Positions 45,870-55,135 of a stretch of 64,000 nucleotides of DNA are shown here, one piece after another. The notes beneath the pieces were generated by a model that did no database searches, was not told the origin of the DNA, and saw only the letters and a list, made by a program, of their open reading frames with translations. Source of the DNA: Tessaracoccus massiliensis. Lineage in GTDB: Bacteria > Actinomycetota > Actinomycetes > Propionibacteriales > Propionibacteriaceae. How positions within the stretch are numbered: position 1 is the stretch's first letter; every line of letters starts with the position of its first letter. The stretch lies in assembly GCF_000826065.2 (NCBI RefSeq), contig NZ_LN623538.1:62001-126000 (forward strand). Direction: 5' to 3'. The position numbers and the translations under genes are program-made.

Positions 45870-46513
45870 TCAACTCCAGCACCCTGCCCCGAGGCATGGC
45901 TCCCGAAGGCATGAACATGAACTACTACATCCCCCAGTGGGAGGAGCGCACCAGCTACGGCGTGCGCCGCGTGGACCCGTACACCAAGCTGTTCGAGGAC
46001 CGCATCATCTTCCTGGGCACCCCCATCAACGACGAGGTGGCCAACGCCGTCATGGCGCAGCTGCTGTGTCTGCAGTCGATGGACCCCGAGCGCGACATCT
46101 CGATCTACATCAACTCGCCCGGCGGCTCGTTCACGGCGCTGACTGCCATCTACGACACGATGCGCTACATCAAGCCGGACATCCAGACGGTGTGCCTCGG
46201 CCAGGCCGCGTCGGCCGCCGCGGTGATCCTCGCGGCCGGCACCAAGGGCAAGCGCCTGGCGCTGCCCAACTCCCGCATCCTGATCCACCAGCCGGCCACC
46301 GAGGGCGGCTACGGGCAGTCGTCGGACCTGGAGATCCAGGCCCGCGAGATCCTGCGCATCCGGTCCCTGATGGAGCAGATGCTCGCTGACGACACCGGCC
46401 AGGACGTCGAGAAGGTCAGCAAAGACATCGAGCGCGACAAGTACCTGACCGCCCAGGAGGCGATCGCGTACGGCATCGTCGACGACATCCTGCCCTCGCT
46501 CAAGGGCCTGTGA
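45866..46513 (+). CDS. clpP2: ATP-dependent Clp protease proteolytic subunit 2
   Basis: 215 aa, GTG start overlapping the clpP1 stop. Catalytic Ser116 (GQAASAAAV) and His141 (LIHQP) are present. The sequence around the serine (ASAAA rather than ASMGQ) is typical of actinobacterial ClpP2, the ring that docks ClpX. The N-terminal 40 residues include a propeptide. A hairpin repeat follows seven bases after the stop. Confidence 0.95.
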   Translation: MINSSTLPRGMAPEGMNMNYYIPQWEERTSYGVRRVDPYTKLFEDRIIFLGTPINDEVANAVMAQLLCLQSMDPERDISIYINSPGGSFTALTAIYDTMRYIKPDIQTVCLGQAASAAAVILAAGTKGKRLALPNSRILIHQPATEGGYGQSSDLEIQAREILRIRSLMEQMLADDTGQDVEKVSKDIERDKYLTAQEAIAYGIVDDILPSLKGL

Positions 46514-46519
46514 TCCGCG

Positions 46520-46551
46520 CCGCTGGTTGAGCCTACGCGCTCAACCAGCGG
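46520..46551. terminator. Hairpin of GGTTGAG repeat type after clpP2
   Basis: A perfect 12-bp stem, CCGCTGGTTGAG/CTCAACCAGCGG, loop of eight. It shares its sequence with the element at the pepN 3' end and may act as a terminator or mRNA 3'-end stabiliser between clpP2 and clpX. Confidence 0.6.
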
Positions 46552-46638
46552 GGACGGTGTGTCGCCGGTGGGGTGACCCATCGGCAGGTAATGTGGTGGA
46601 CCAACAAGGCATCCCAGTGACGGTAGGAGGTGGACGTC

Positions 46639-47919
46639 GTGGCACGAATCGGCGAATCCGGCGATCTGTTCAAGTGCAATTTCTGCGGTAAGACGCAGAA
46701 GCAGGTCAAGAAGCTCATCGCCGGCCCTGGCGTCTACATCTGTGACGAGTGCATCGGACTGTGCAACGAGATCATCGAAGAGGAGTTCCCCGATGCCCCG
46801 GAGACGGGTCTGGTGAAGGAACTGCCCAAGCCGCGCGAGATCCGCGACTTCCTCGACACCTACGTCATCGGCCAGGACAGCGCGAAGAAGACCCTCGCGG
46901 TAGCGGTCTACAACCACTACAAGCGCATCCAGTCTGAGCTCGGCAGCCACGGGCGCCGCTCGGATTCAGATGACGTGGAGGTGGGCAAGTCCAACATCCT
47001 GCTGATCGGCCCCACCGGCTGCGGCAAGACGTACCTTGCCCAGACCCTGGCCAAGATGCTCAACGTGCCGTTCGCCATGGCGGACGCTACCGCGCTGACC
47101 GAAGCCGGCTACGTCGGTGAGGATGTGGAGAACATCCTCCTCAAGCTGATCCAGGCCGCGGATTTCGACATCGCCAAGGCTGAGACCGGCATCATCTACA
47201 TCGACGAGATCGACAAGGTGGCCCGCAAGTCGGAGAACCCGTCGATCACCCGCGACGTGTCCGGCGAGGGAGTGCAGCAGGCCCTGCTGAAGATCCTCGA
47301 GGGCACCGTCGCCGCTGTTCCGCCGCAGGGCGGGCGCAAGCACCCGCATCAGGACTTCCTGCAGATCGACACCACCAAGGTGCTGTTCATCGTGGGCGGC
47401 GCGTTCGCCGGCCTGGAGGACATCATCGGCCAGCGCGTGGGGAAGCGGCCGCTGGGCTTCAACAACAGCATGGTGCTGCGCACCCCGGACGCCGATCCGT
47501 TCTCCCAGGTGCGCCCCGAGGATCTCCACAAGTTCGGCCTCATCCCGGAGTTCATCGGCCGCCTGCCGATGCTGACCACCGTCTCGCCGCTGGACCGTGA
47601 GGCCCTGGTGCGCATCCTGGTGGAGCCCCGCAACGCGGTGGTGCGCCAGTTCCAGAAGCTCTTCGAGCTCGACGGAGTGCAACTCGACTTCGAGGACGGC
47701 GCGATCGAGGCCATCGCGGACCTGGCGTTGGAACGCGGCACCGGGGCCCGCGGTCTGCGGGCCATCCTCGAGGAACTGCTGCTCGACGTGATGTTCGACG
47801 TGCCCTCCGACGAGGAGGTCGCCCAGGTGATCATCACGAAGGAAGCGGTGCTCGGGGAAGAGGCGCCCACGCTGGCGCCCCGGGCCAAGGTCGCCCGCCG
47901 TCGGGACCTCTCGGCCTAA
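46639..47919 (+). CDS. clpX: ATP-dependent Clp protease ATP-binding subunit ClpX
   Basis: 426 aa. Start GTG at 46639, eight bases after AGGAGG; an in-frame GTG at 46630 overlaps that site. It is an AAA+ unfoldase that feeds ClpP1P2. The zinc-binding domain has Cys13, Cys16, Cys35 and Cys38. Walker A GPTGCGKT is at residues 124-131 and Walker B Asp189-Glu190 (YIDEIDK). The pore loop lies near GYVGED, with sensor and RKH-type motifs after it. Its stop overlaps the stop of the convergent transporter gene. Confidence 0.97.
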   Translation: MARIGESGDLFKCNFCGKTQKQVKKLIAGPGVYICDECIGLCNEIIEEEFPDAPETGLVKELPKPREIRDFLDTYVIGQDSAKKTLAVAVYNHYKRIQSELGSHGRRSDSDDVEVGKSNILLIGPTGCGKTYLAQTLAKMLNVPFAMADATALTEAGYVGEDVENILLKLIQAADFDIAKAETGIIYIDEIDKVARKSENPSITRDVSGEGVQQALLKILEGTVAAVPPQGGRKHPHQDFLQIDTTKVLFIVGGAFAGLEDIIGQRVGKRPLGFNNSMVLRTPDADPFSQVRPEDLHKFGLIPEFIGRLPMLTTVSPLDREALVRILVEPRNAVVRQFQKLFELDGVQLDFEDGAIEAIADLALERGTGARGLRAILEELLLDVMFDVPSDEEVAQVIITKEAVLGEEAPTLAPRAKVARRRDLSA

Positions 47920-49286
47920 CCCCCACCAACCTCCCGCCGCGCGAGGCTGAACTCGGTGAGTTCGGCCTCGCGCTGCCGGTTGTAGGGGAGGAACAGCAGG
48001 GGGATGAGGCTCGCCAGGCAGAACGCGATGGGCACCAACGCCGTGGCGACCCTGATGCCCAACTGGGCGCTCTCCGACTGGACCGACGCGCCGGCCTCGT
48101 AGCCGTAGGCGCCGAGGATGGACATGTAGATCACCAGTTGCACACCTGTGACCGGCGCGCCGAGGATGGCGCGCATGGCCGCGATCTGGCCGGTCTTACG
48201 GGTGCCGGTGCGCTGCTCGTTGTCGTCGACCAGCAGCGCGTCCACGGCGACCGAGGCCGTGGCGATCACGTAGCGGCCGAACATCAACACCAGGTAGCAG
48301 AGCAGGACCTGCCACCAGGTGGTGGCGAAGAACAGCAACCCCAGCCCGGCCAGGTACGGTGCCGCGCCGATCCACAGCGACATGCGCACGCCCACCGTCG
48401 AAACCAATCTCGCCACCAGGGGCATCAGGGCGAGCACCACCAGCATGGAGCCGACGTCGGCCACCGTGGCCTGCCAGCCGTCCGCCCGGATGACGTGGTC
48501 CATGAAGTAGAGGAAGGCGGTGAAGTAGATGCCCATGGGGGCGGTCACCAGGAGGCTGTGCAGGAACCACACCCAGAAAGCCCGCATCCTCACCATGGAG
48601 CCCAGATCCTCGAACACGGCCCTGCCGCTGAGCGGGGAATCGTCGATGCCGCTGTCGTAGAGCCTGTCCGGATCCCGGTTGCGCAGCCGGCAGACCGCCA
48701 CCAGGTAGACCAGGGCGTTGACGGCGACGACGCCCATGAGGATCACGGCGATGGTGGTGCGCTCGGTCACCAGGTCGCCCACCAGGAGTTGCGTGGCCAC
48801 CACGGTGGCGATGAAGCTCACCCCGTTGCCGATCCACTGGCGCACCACCTCCACCTGCACACGTTCCTTCGTGCTGGGGGCATAGAGGTAGTAGTGGCTG
48901 GTGGCGGAGATGAGGTAGACGGTGGCCGCCACGTCGAAGATGAACAACTCCAGCAAGAGCACCAGGAAGATCGTGTGTTGGCTCCAGTCCGGGGACGTCC
49001 AGGCCATCAAGGCGAGCATCACGATCATCCACGGCACCGTGTTGCGCATGACGCGTACCAGCTTGCCCCTGCCGGGCACAGCCCTCTTGCGGTCCAGCCA
49101 TACCCCGATGACGGGGTCGTTGAGCACGTTCCAGATGTTGAACGCCAGGTAGAGCCACCCGATGTACTTCGGCTCCAGCCCGATCACGTCGGTGTAGAAC
49201 TTGATGTAGACGTTGTGGATGATGACGTTGGACATCCAGGTGGCGGGCAGGGGAGTGGCGAGGCGTACCCGCTCGCCGAACTTCAC
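47916..49286 (-). CDS. MFS sugar:cation symporter, GPH type
   Basis: 456 aa from the GTG at 49284-49286, which overlaps the GH5 stop. About 12 membrane helices. [20 protein letters not shown] in the first helices and [16 protein letters not shown] after the second match the glycoside-pentoside-hexuronide (MelB-like) symporters, where the Asp residues bind cation and sugar. Coupling to a GH5 glycosidase suggests uptake of the glycoside that enzyme cleaves. The substrate is not known. Confidence 0.88.
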   Translation of the reverse strand: MKFGERVRLATPLPATWMSNVIIHNVYIKFYTDVIGLEPKYIGWLYLAFNIWNVLNDPVIGVWLDRKRAVPGRGKLVRVMRNTVPWMIVMLALMAWTSPDWSQHTIFLVLLLELFIFDVAATVYLISATSHYYLYAPSTKERVQVEVVRQWIGNGVSFIATVVATQLLVGDLVTERTTIAVILMGVVAVNALVYLVAVCRLRNRDPDRLYDSGIDDSPLSGRAVFEDLGSMVRMRAFWVWFLHSLLVTAPMGIYFTAFLYFMDHVIRADGWQATVADVGSMLVVLALMPLVARLVSTVGVRMSLWIGAAPYLAGLGLLFFATTWWQVLLCYLVLMFGRYVIATASVAVDALLVDDNEQRTGTRKTGQIAAMRAILGAPVTGVQLVIYMSILGAYGYEAGASVQSESAQLGIRVATALVPIAFCLASLIPLLFLPYNRQREAELTEFSLARREVGGG

Positions 49287-50707
49287 CCCCGCACCACCAC
49301 TCGGCCGCTGCCTGGCTCCGCGGGCAGGCGCAGGACGCCGCCGTCGCTGGCCGGTAGGGCGCGGTGCGCGCCGTCCACCGTGTAGGTGACGGCGGCGCCC
49401 TCGGGGACGAAGAACTGATGGGCGTCTGCGCGGGCGACGTCGGCCGGGCTGGTGGTGAACTCGGCGCTCCAGCCGGCGGGGTCGATCGCTTCGACGGTGC
49501 CGACGACGGCGTGCACGCGGGGCCGCACCAGCGAGCGCTGCGCGTCGGTCCCGGCGAAGGCCGGCTCCCAGCACCAGTAGGTCTGGCTCCACAGGTGCTC
49601 GTCGACGAAGTCCTGGATGGCGTGCGCGTGGCCGGCCACGCCGTCGTAGGTGCTCAGCGCGCCCCATTCCCCCAGGAGCGCGGGCCGTTGCCAGCGCTGC
49701 TGCAGCTCGGCGTGCCGCTCGAGGATGGTGCGGATCCGTTGGTCGGAGGCCATGGTCACGGCAGGAGTGTCGACCACCAGATCGTAGGCGTGGGGGGAGG
49801 AGGCCACCGGATCGAGGTCTGCAGGGAGGGGCGCCAGGCTGGGCACGCCCATGTTCGACAGGTAGGTGTTCTCGCGCAGGATGATGTGGCTGTGGCCCGC
49901 CTCCCGGATGGCGCCGCCCACGCGACGGTAGAACGCGTCGACCGAGCCGCCGTCGAACTCGGCGAGCGCGGGGGCGACGGCGTCACCGAGCGCGCGGTGC
50001 AGTTGTGGGTCGTCGAGGCGTTGGAGTTGGGCGAACTTGGCCTCCGGATCTGCCCAGTCGTCCGCCACGGCCATGGGATCCTGGCCGGTCAGCTCGGCGA
50101 ACGCCCCGATGAGCAGCTCGAAGTACCCGGGTAGCGCGCTACCCGGCACCGGTTCGTTGAACAGGTCCAGGGCCACGACGGCCGGCTCCTTACCCACAGC
50201 GTCGAGCACGGCCAGCCAGAACTCGGCGAAGTGGTCCTGCAGGCCGCGGCCGCCCACCTGTGCGTTGGACCAGAAGGCGTCGAGGGCCTCGTGCACGGCG
50301 GGGGAGGAGAGGTAGGCGTCGCTCCAGAGGCTGGTGGCGTCGAAGGGGTGGTCGGTGAGGGTGGCCCACCCCGGCGCGCCGTCGGAGTGCGCTTGGGCGT
50401 AGAGGTCCTGGTGGGCGTCGAGCACCACGTGGAGCCCGTGGCGGCGGCAGGTCTCCACCTGCTCCCTGAGCCAGCCGAGGTAACCCTCGTCCGGGCGGCC
50501 GGGTTCGGGCATCGCCGCGGCCCAGATCACGCCCAGCCGGATGCCGTTGAGCCCCCAGGCTGAGGCCTGCGCCAGGTCTTCGTCGGTCCAGGGAGGGATG
50601 CCTGGTGCGCGCCTCTCCGGGTTCTTGTCGACGAAGTTGATGCCGTGCAGGAAGGTGTGGCGCCCGTGCTCGTCCCTGAACGCGGTGCCGTCGATGGTCC
50701 ATTGCAT
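49283..50707 (-). CDS. Glycoside hydrolase family 5, endoglycoceramidase-like
   Basis: 474 aa with no signal peptide. The (beta/alpha)8 barrel starts FLHGINFVDKNPER and has LNGIRLGVIW and VVLDAHQDLYAQ, the pattern of endoglycoceramidase-related GH5 enzymes. The acid/base is Glu185 in LFNEP and the nucleophile Glu347 in LLGEWGA. A small beta-sandwich domain closes the protein (about 385-474). It is cytoplasmic and encoded with a GPH symporter, so it probably hydrolyses an imported glycoside. Substrate is inferred only at subfamily level. Upstream, 50708-50829 holds the divergent promoters. Confidence 0.85.
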   Translation of the reverse strand: MQWTIDGTAFRDEHGRHTFLHGINFVDKNPERRAPGIPPWTDEDLAQASAWGLNGIRLGVIWAAAMPEPGRPDEGYLGWLREQVETCRRHGLHVVLDAHQDLYAQAHSDGAPGWATLTDHPFDATSLWSDAYLSSPAVHEALDAFWSNAQVGGRGLQDHFAEFWLAVLDAVGKEPAVVALDLFNEPVPGSALPGYFELLIGAFAELTGQDPMAVADDWADPEAKFAQLQRLDDPQLHRALGDAVAPALAEFDGGSVDAFYRRVGGAIREAGHSHIILRENTYLSNMGVPSLAPLPADLDPVASSPHAYDLVVDTPAVTMASDQRIRTILERHAELQQRWQRPALLGEWGALSTYDGVAGHAHAIQDFVDEHLWSQTYWCWEPAFAGTDAQRSLVRPRVHAVVGTVEAIDPAGWSAEFTTSPADVARADAHQFFVPEGAAVTYTVDGAHRALPASDGGVLRLPAEPGSGRVVVRG

Positions 50708-50829
50708 GGGCTACTGCCTACCAGTCCGTCGCAGGCCGCGTGCGGGTTCGGCCGATTACGATCCCGGGGATTATCCACAGCGGGACAAACTCATCGAAGA
50801 TCGGGGTTGGCTTTATCCATAGTGATGGC

Positions 50830-51225
50830 ATGAGTTTTGAAGATCTGCCGGACGACTGGTCCGATCATCCCCTGTCCACCCCGGGCCTCGCCATCGACGT
50901 GGTGGACCTGTTCTTCAGAGGCCGGGATCGCGCTGCCGGAGCGCTGCTGTTGTTGCTGTGCGATGCGCAGCACAGGTTGCTGCAGCCCATCGTCATCGAC
51001 GACGTACCGTGGCTCGCGAGTCAACCCGAGCGGAGTCGGTTCTTCGACGGGTTTCTCGGCCACTTCCCGGAGGTGACCATGGTTGCTGCGGTGTCGTCGC
51101 GGTTCATGCTGCCGCCCGGCGTGGCGCGCGGCTGGCGCGAGAGCGCGGAGGCGGCGCTGGGGGACCGCCTGATCGCCTTCTTCACGGCGGTGCCCAACGC
51201 CGTCGTGGAGGTGCCCGCGGCATGA
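50830..51225 (+). CDS. Hypothetical protein (131 aa)
   Basis: 131 aa from the ATG at 50830 (MSFEDLPDDWSDHPL). One alpha/beta domain: IDVVDLFFRGRDRAAGALLL, LLQPIVIDDVPWLA, and VTMVAAVSSRFMLPPG near residue 80. It resembles the small uncharacterised actinobacterial proteins with a conserved PLSTP motif and an Asp-rich strand. No membrane helix or known catalytic motif; function unknown. It lies 21 bases before the tricorn gene but that gene has its own -10 box. Confidence 0.8.
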   Translation: MSFEDLPDDWSDHPLSTPGLAIDVVDLFFRGRDRAAGALLLLLCDAQHRLLQPIVIDDVPWLASQPERSRFFDGFLGHFPEVTMVAAVSSRFMLPPGVARGWRESAEAALGDRLIAFFTAVPNAVVEVPAA

Positions 51226-51233
51226 GTTGCACG

Positions 51234-51239
51234 TAAGCT
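51234..51239 (+). promoter_or_regulatory. -10 box (TAAGCT) of the tricorn protease gene
   Basis: TAAGCT ends seven bases before the GTG at 51247; leaderless geometry. Confidence 0.45.
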
Positions 51240-51246
51240 GGGGCGG

Positions 51247-54200
51247 GTGACCCGAGGCTATCGACGTTTCCCACACCTTCATCAAGACCAGGTGGTCTTC
51301 GTCGCAGACGACGACCTGTGGCTGGGCCCGCTGTCTGGCGGTCGCGCCGCCAGACTCACCGTCGGTGAGGCCACCCCACGCAACCCGAGGTTCTCGCCCG
51401 ACGGCACGAAGGTCGCGTACACGGCCACCACCAACGGCCGGTGGGACGCCTACGTGCTGGACCTCGACGGCGGCACTCGGCGGCTGACATGGCTCGGCAC
51501 GCGGCGTCTCATGGTCTCCGGGTGGCTGGACGATTCTCACGTGCTGCTCTCCTCGGATCATGAGGGCGTCCACCGCGTGGACACCTACATGTACTCCCTT
51601 TCACTCAGCGGGGAACTCGTCCGCCTGCCCTGGGGTGGCGCCACCGCCGCGGCGGTGCACGGCTCCGGCAGGGTGGCCGTGGCCACCATCAACCACCGGG
51701 ACCCCTCAGGCTGGAAGCGCTACCGCGGCGGCATGGCCGCACGGCTCTACGTCGGCGACGGGAAGGGCGAGTGGACCCGGATCCTCCCGGAGGTGACCGC
51801 GGGCCTGCACCACCCCACCTGGGTGGGTAACCGCCTGGTGTTCACCTCGGATCTGGGCGACGCGCCGGACGTCCAGGCCCAGGTGTGGTCCGTCAACGCG
51901 CAGGGCAAGGACCTGCGGGCCCACACGTCGCACACCGCTGAGGACGGGTATGTCCGCGACGCCACGAGTGACGGCGACTCCGTGGTGTTCCACGCCCGCG
52001 GGCAACTGTTCCACCTGGCCAGCCTCAAGGCCGAGCCGCAGCTGATCGAGTTGACCACCGGCATCGGGGCGCCGGCGCCGGTCCACATCCACCCCACCGA
52101 CCGGCTGGAGTCGATCGTGCCGGACCACGGCGGCGACGGCTCGCTGCTGGAATGGCGCGGCGCCGCCTACTACCTCACGCACCGCAGCGGCCCCGCCCGC
52201 GCGCTGGCGGACACCGCCGGGGTCCGGGTGCGGGAGCCCCGGTTCCTGGACCGGAAGGCCGGCAAGGCCGTCTGGGTCACCGACGCGGAGGGCGAGGACG
52301 CGCTGGAGATCAGGCTGATCGAGGGCGGCGACAAACCGCGCCGCATCGGGGCGGGCAAGCTGGGCCGGGTGCTGACACTGGAGGCCAGCCCGCAGGGCAA
52401 CAGGATCGCCGTGGGCAGCCACGATGGTGCCGTCTACCTCGTGGACGTGGCGCGTGGCTCGGTCAGGGAGATCGGCCGCTCCGCCGTCGGCGAGCCCACC
52501 GGCTTCACCTGGTCCACGGACGGGCGCTACCTGGTGTGGCGCAACGCCATCGCGCAGGAGGGGATGCTGGGCCAACTCGTGGGCTACGACCTCACGGACA
52601 AGAGGGCCTTCACGCTGACCCGTGGGCAGTTCAACGACTTCTCCCCGGTGTTCTCCACCGACGGCAAGCACCTGGCGTTCCTGTCCAGCCGCACCATCGA
52701 TCCCACCTACGACGAGTTGACGTTCGATCTCTCCTTCACCAACACGGTGCGCCCGTGGCTGGTGCCGCTGAGCGCCGCAGAACCCGCACCGTTCGGACCG
52801 TCCGCGGACGGCTGGGCGATCAGCGAGGCCGACGACGAGCACGACGACGCCGACAGCCACGGCAAGGGCAAGGACGACAAATCCGACAAGGAGGACCGCG
52901 GGCCGGAGTCTGTGGTCTTCGACGTGGAGGGCGTGGAGGAGCGGATGGTGCCGTTCCCGGTTCCGTCCGGCCGCTACCTGCACCTGCAGCCCACGCAGCA
53001 CGGCTACGTGTGGCAGTCCATGCGCTCGCTGGGCGAGTTGGGGGCGCTCCGCGCCGGGGTCGACGGCGAGGTCAAGGACATCGTCGAGCACTTCTCGCTG
53101 AAGACACGCAAGGTCACCACCGTGGTGGAGGGCTGCGACGGGGCCGGGGTCAGCGGCGACGGCGAGCGCCTGGTGGTGCGCAACGGCGACGAGATCTGGG
53201 TGCAAGGCGCGGAGCAGGCGCCCGGCGACGACGAGGACGCCAGGGTCGCCGTCGATCTGGGCCGGCTGCGCCGCGAGGTGGACCCGCGTGCGGAATGGCG
53301 CCAGATGTTCGAGGAGAACGCCCGCCTCATGCGGGACCACTTCTGGCGCGAGGATTTCGACGGCACGGACTGGGACGCCGCGGTGGCCCGCTACCGGCCG
53401 CTCCTCGACGTGCTCGCCAGCTACGACGACCTGGTCGACGTGCTCTGGGAGACCGTGGGCGAGCTGAACACCTCGCACGCCTACGTCTCCCCGCCCGACG
53501 ACGACGGCCCGTCGGTGGGGCAACTCGGCGCCACCTTCACCCGCAACGCGAAGGGTGAGGTGGTCCTGGCCGGCATCCTGCCTGGCGAGACCTCTGACCC
53601 GACGGCGCGTTCCCCACTGCGCGCGGCGGGCGTCGCGGCGGAGCCCGGCGATGTGATCGTCGCGGTTGACGGCCGCTCCACCGCGGATGCCCCGCACATC
53701 GGCGCCCTGCTGCAGGGCGCCGCGGACAAGGTGGTGGAACTGACGCTGGCCAGGGGCAGGCAGAAGCGCAGGGTCGCCGTCGTGCCCACCAGCAACGAGT
53801 CGCCGCTGCGGTACCACCAGTGGTCGGCCGAGCGGGTGGCCTATGTGCGGGAGCGCTCCGGCGGGCGCATCGGCTACGTGCACGTGCCGGACATGGTGGC
53901 ACGGGGATGGGCGGAGTTCCATCGCCTCATCGACGCGGCGATGCGCTGCGAGGGCGTGGTGGTGGACGTGCGCTTCAACGGCGGCGGACACACCTCGGAA
54001 CTGGTGATCGAGCGGCTCGCCCGCCGCGCGATCGGCTGGGTGGGGGCGCGCCACCATGAAGGCGCCTCGACGTATCCCAGCCAGGCCGCCCGCGGCCCGG
54101 TGGTGTTCGTGACCAACCCGTTCGCCGGCTCAGACGGCGACATCGTCACCGCCGCCGCCCAGAACCTGGGCCTCGGCCCCGTGGTGGGGGAGCGCAGCTG

Positions 54201-54468
54201 GGGCGGCGTCGTCGGCATCGACGGACGGTTCACGCTGGTGGACGGCACCGAGGTGACGCAGCCGCGCTACTGGATCGCGTTCGATACCCACGGCTTTGGG
54301 CTGGAGAACCACGGCGTCGACCCGGACATCGTGGTGGAGATGGACCCCGCAGATTGGGAATCGGCGGCCGACAAGCAACTTGACGCCGCGGTGGACGAGG
54401 CGCTGGCCCGGCTCGACGGCACCCCCGCGGCCTCGGCGCCTCCGTTCGCCCCTCCCCGCTACGGCTGA
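51247..54468 (+). CDS. Tricorn protease (S41 family)
   Basis: 1073 aa, GTG start. It is a large cytoplasmic peptidase that trims peptides left by Clp or proteasome degradation. N-terminal six- and seven-bladed beta-propellers (about 1-310 and 320-670) carry TolB-like repeats such as PRFSPDGTKVAYTA. A charged low-complexity insert (DDEHDDADSHGKGKDDKSDK) lies near 540. Then come the C1 helical domain, a PDZ domain (about 755-855) and the C2 catalytic domain with nucleophile Ser962 (NPFAGSDGD). The complete tricorn architecture is present. The clpP and pepN genes in the window would act before and after it. Confidence 0.93.
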   Translation: MTRGYRRFPHLHQDQVVFVADDDLWLGPLSGGRAARLTVGEATPRNPRFSPDGTKVAYTATTNGRWDAYVLDLDGGTRRLTWLGTRRLMVSGWLDDSHVLLSSDHEGVHRVDTYMYSLSLSGELVRLPWGGATAAAVHGSGRVAVATINHRDPSGWKRYRGGMAARLYVGDGKGEWTRILPEVTAGLHHPTWVGNRLVFTSDLGDAPDVQAQVWSVNAQGKDLRAHTSHTAEDGYVRDATSDGDSVVFHARGQLFHLASLKAEPQLIELTTGIGAPAPVHIHPTDRLESIVPDHGGDGSLLEWRGAAYYLTHRSGPARALADTAGVRVREPRFLDRKAGKAVWVTDAEGEDALEIRLIEGGDKPRRIGAGKLGRVLTLEASPQGNRIAVGSHDGAVYLVDVARGSVREIGRSAVGEPTGFTWSTDGRYLVWRNAIAQEGMLGQLVGYDLTDKRAFTLTRGQFNDFSPVFSTDGKHLAFLSSRTIDPTYDELTFDLSFTNTVRPWLVPLSAAEPAPFGPSADGWAISEADDEHDDADSHGKGKDDKSDKEDRGPESVVFDVEGVEERMVPFPVPSGRYLHLQPTQHGYVWQSMRSLGELGALRAGVDGEVKDIVEHFSLKTRKVTTVVEGCDGAGVSGDGERLVVRNGDEIWVQGAEQAPGDDEDARVAVDLGRLRREVDPRAEWRQMFEENARLMRDHFWREDFDGTDWDAAVARYRPLLDVLASYDDLVDVLWETVGELNTSHAYVSPPDDDGPSVGQLGATFTRNAKGEVVLAGILPGETSDPTARSPLRAAGVAAEPGDVIVAVDGRSTADAPHIGALLQGAADKVVELTLARGRQKRRVAVVPTSNESPLRYHQWSAERVAYVRERSGGRIGYVHVPDMVARGWAEFHRLIDAAMRCEGVVVDVRFNGGGHTSELVIERLARRAIGWVGARHHEGASTYPSQAARGPVVFVTNPFAGSDGDIVTAAAQNLGLGPVVGERSWGGVVGIDGRFTLVDGTEVTQPRYWIAFDTHGFGLENHGVDPDIVVEMDPADWESAADKQLDAAVDEALARLDGTPAASAPPFAPPRYG

Positions 54469-54479
54469 CCAGAATGTGA

Positions 54480-54956
54480 ACCCCCGGTTGGGGCCAGCCC
54501 ACCACCGTGACGTTCGACGAGCCCGTGACCACGCGTTACATCAAGCTGACCTCCATCAGTGCCGTGACGATCAACAACTTCGCGTCGGCCGCAGAGATCC
54601 GGGTTACCGGAGTTTCCGCAGCCGCCCCGAAGGAGCTTGTGGACCCGCCGCTCGGCCCCTACCCGGGCTCCACGCCGGAACCCACGCAGACGCCTGATCC
54701 GACGGTGGAGCCGACGGAGTAGCCCACTGTTGAGCCCACTGTTGACCCGACGGACGATCCCACGGTCGACCCGGCGGACGATCCGACGGAGGAGCCCCCG
54801 GTTGACCCGACGGTTGAGCCGACCTCGCCTGCGCCGACCACTCCGGCGCCGACGAAGAAAGAGCGGTTGGGCGTTCAACAACCTCACCTACCTGCCGTAC
54901 ATGACCGAGGCGTCGTGGAAGGGCAACCCGCAGCGTGACTGTGACCTTGACCCCTG
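54480..54956 (+). pseudogene. Remnant of a secreted protein: F5/8 type C (CBM32-like) domain and PT-rich linker
   Basis: No start codon. The frame opens with GWGQPTTVTFDEPVTTRYIK and ends EIRVTGVSAA, the last part of a discoidin/CBM32-type sugar-binding domain. A Thr/Pro/Asp/Glu repeat linker follows (PTVEPTVDPTDDPTVDPADD) with a TAG stop inside it (54720-54722). A shift of frame leads to a closing segment LTYLPYMTEASWKGNPQRD. It is the tail of a secreted glycosidase-type protein whose catalytic part has been lost. Confidence 0.6.
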
Positions 54957-54959
54957 CGA

Positions 54960-55135
54960 TTGAGGTGTCGGATCGGCTGCGGGGTCCTTTACTTCGACCT
55001 GTCCGGCGCTTCGCGCTGGGACAGGCTCAGCACAAGCGTCGTGCCCGGCTCGTTCCTCGCGGGGCACGCTCAGGGACCGGTGAGGGGTGCCTTCATCCCC
55101 CGCTTGGCTCAGGACACGAGCTCGCAGGGCGACGC
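54960..55135. repeat. Degenerate interspersed repeat region
   Basis: Short imperfect inverted segments typical of actinobacterial intergenic repeats: ACCTGTCCGGCGCTTCGCGC with TGGGACAGGCTCAGC, then CACGCTCAGGGACCGG and GACGCTCAGGGGCCGG 60 bases later. No gene is supported here. Confidence 0.35.
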
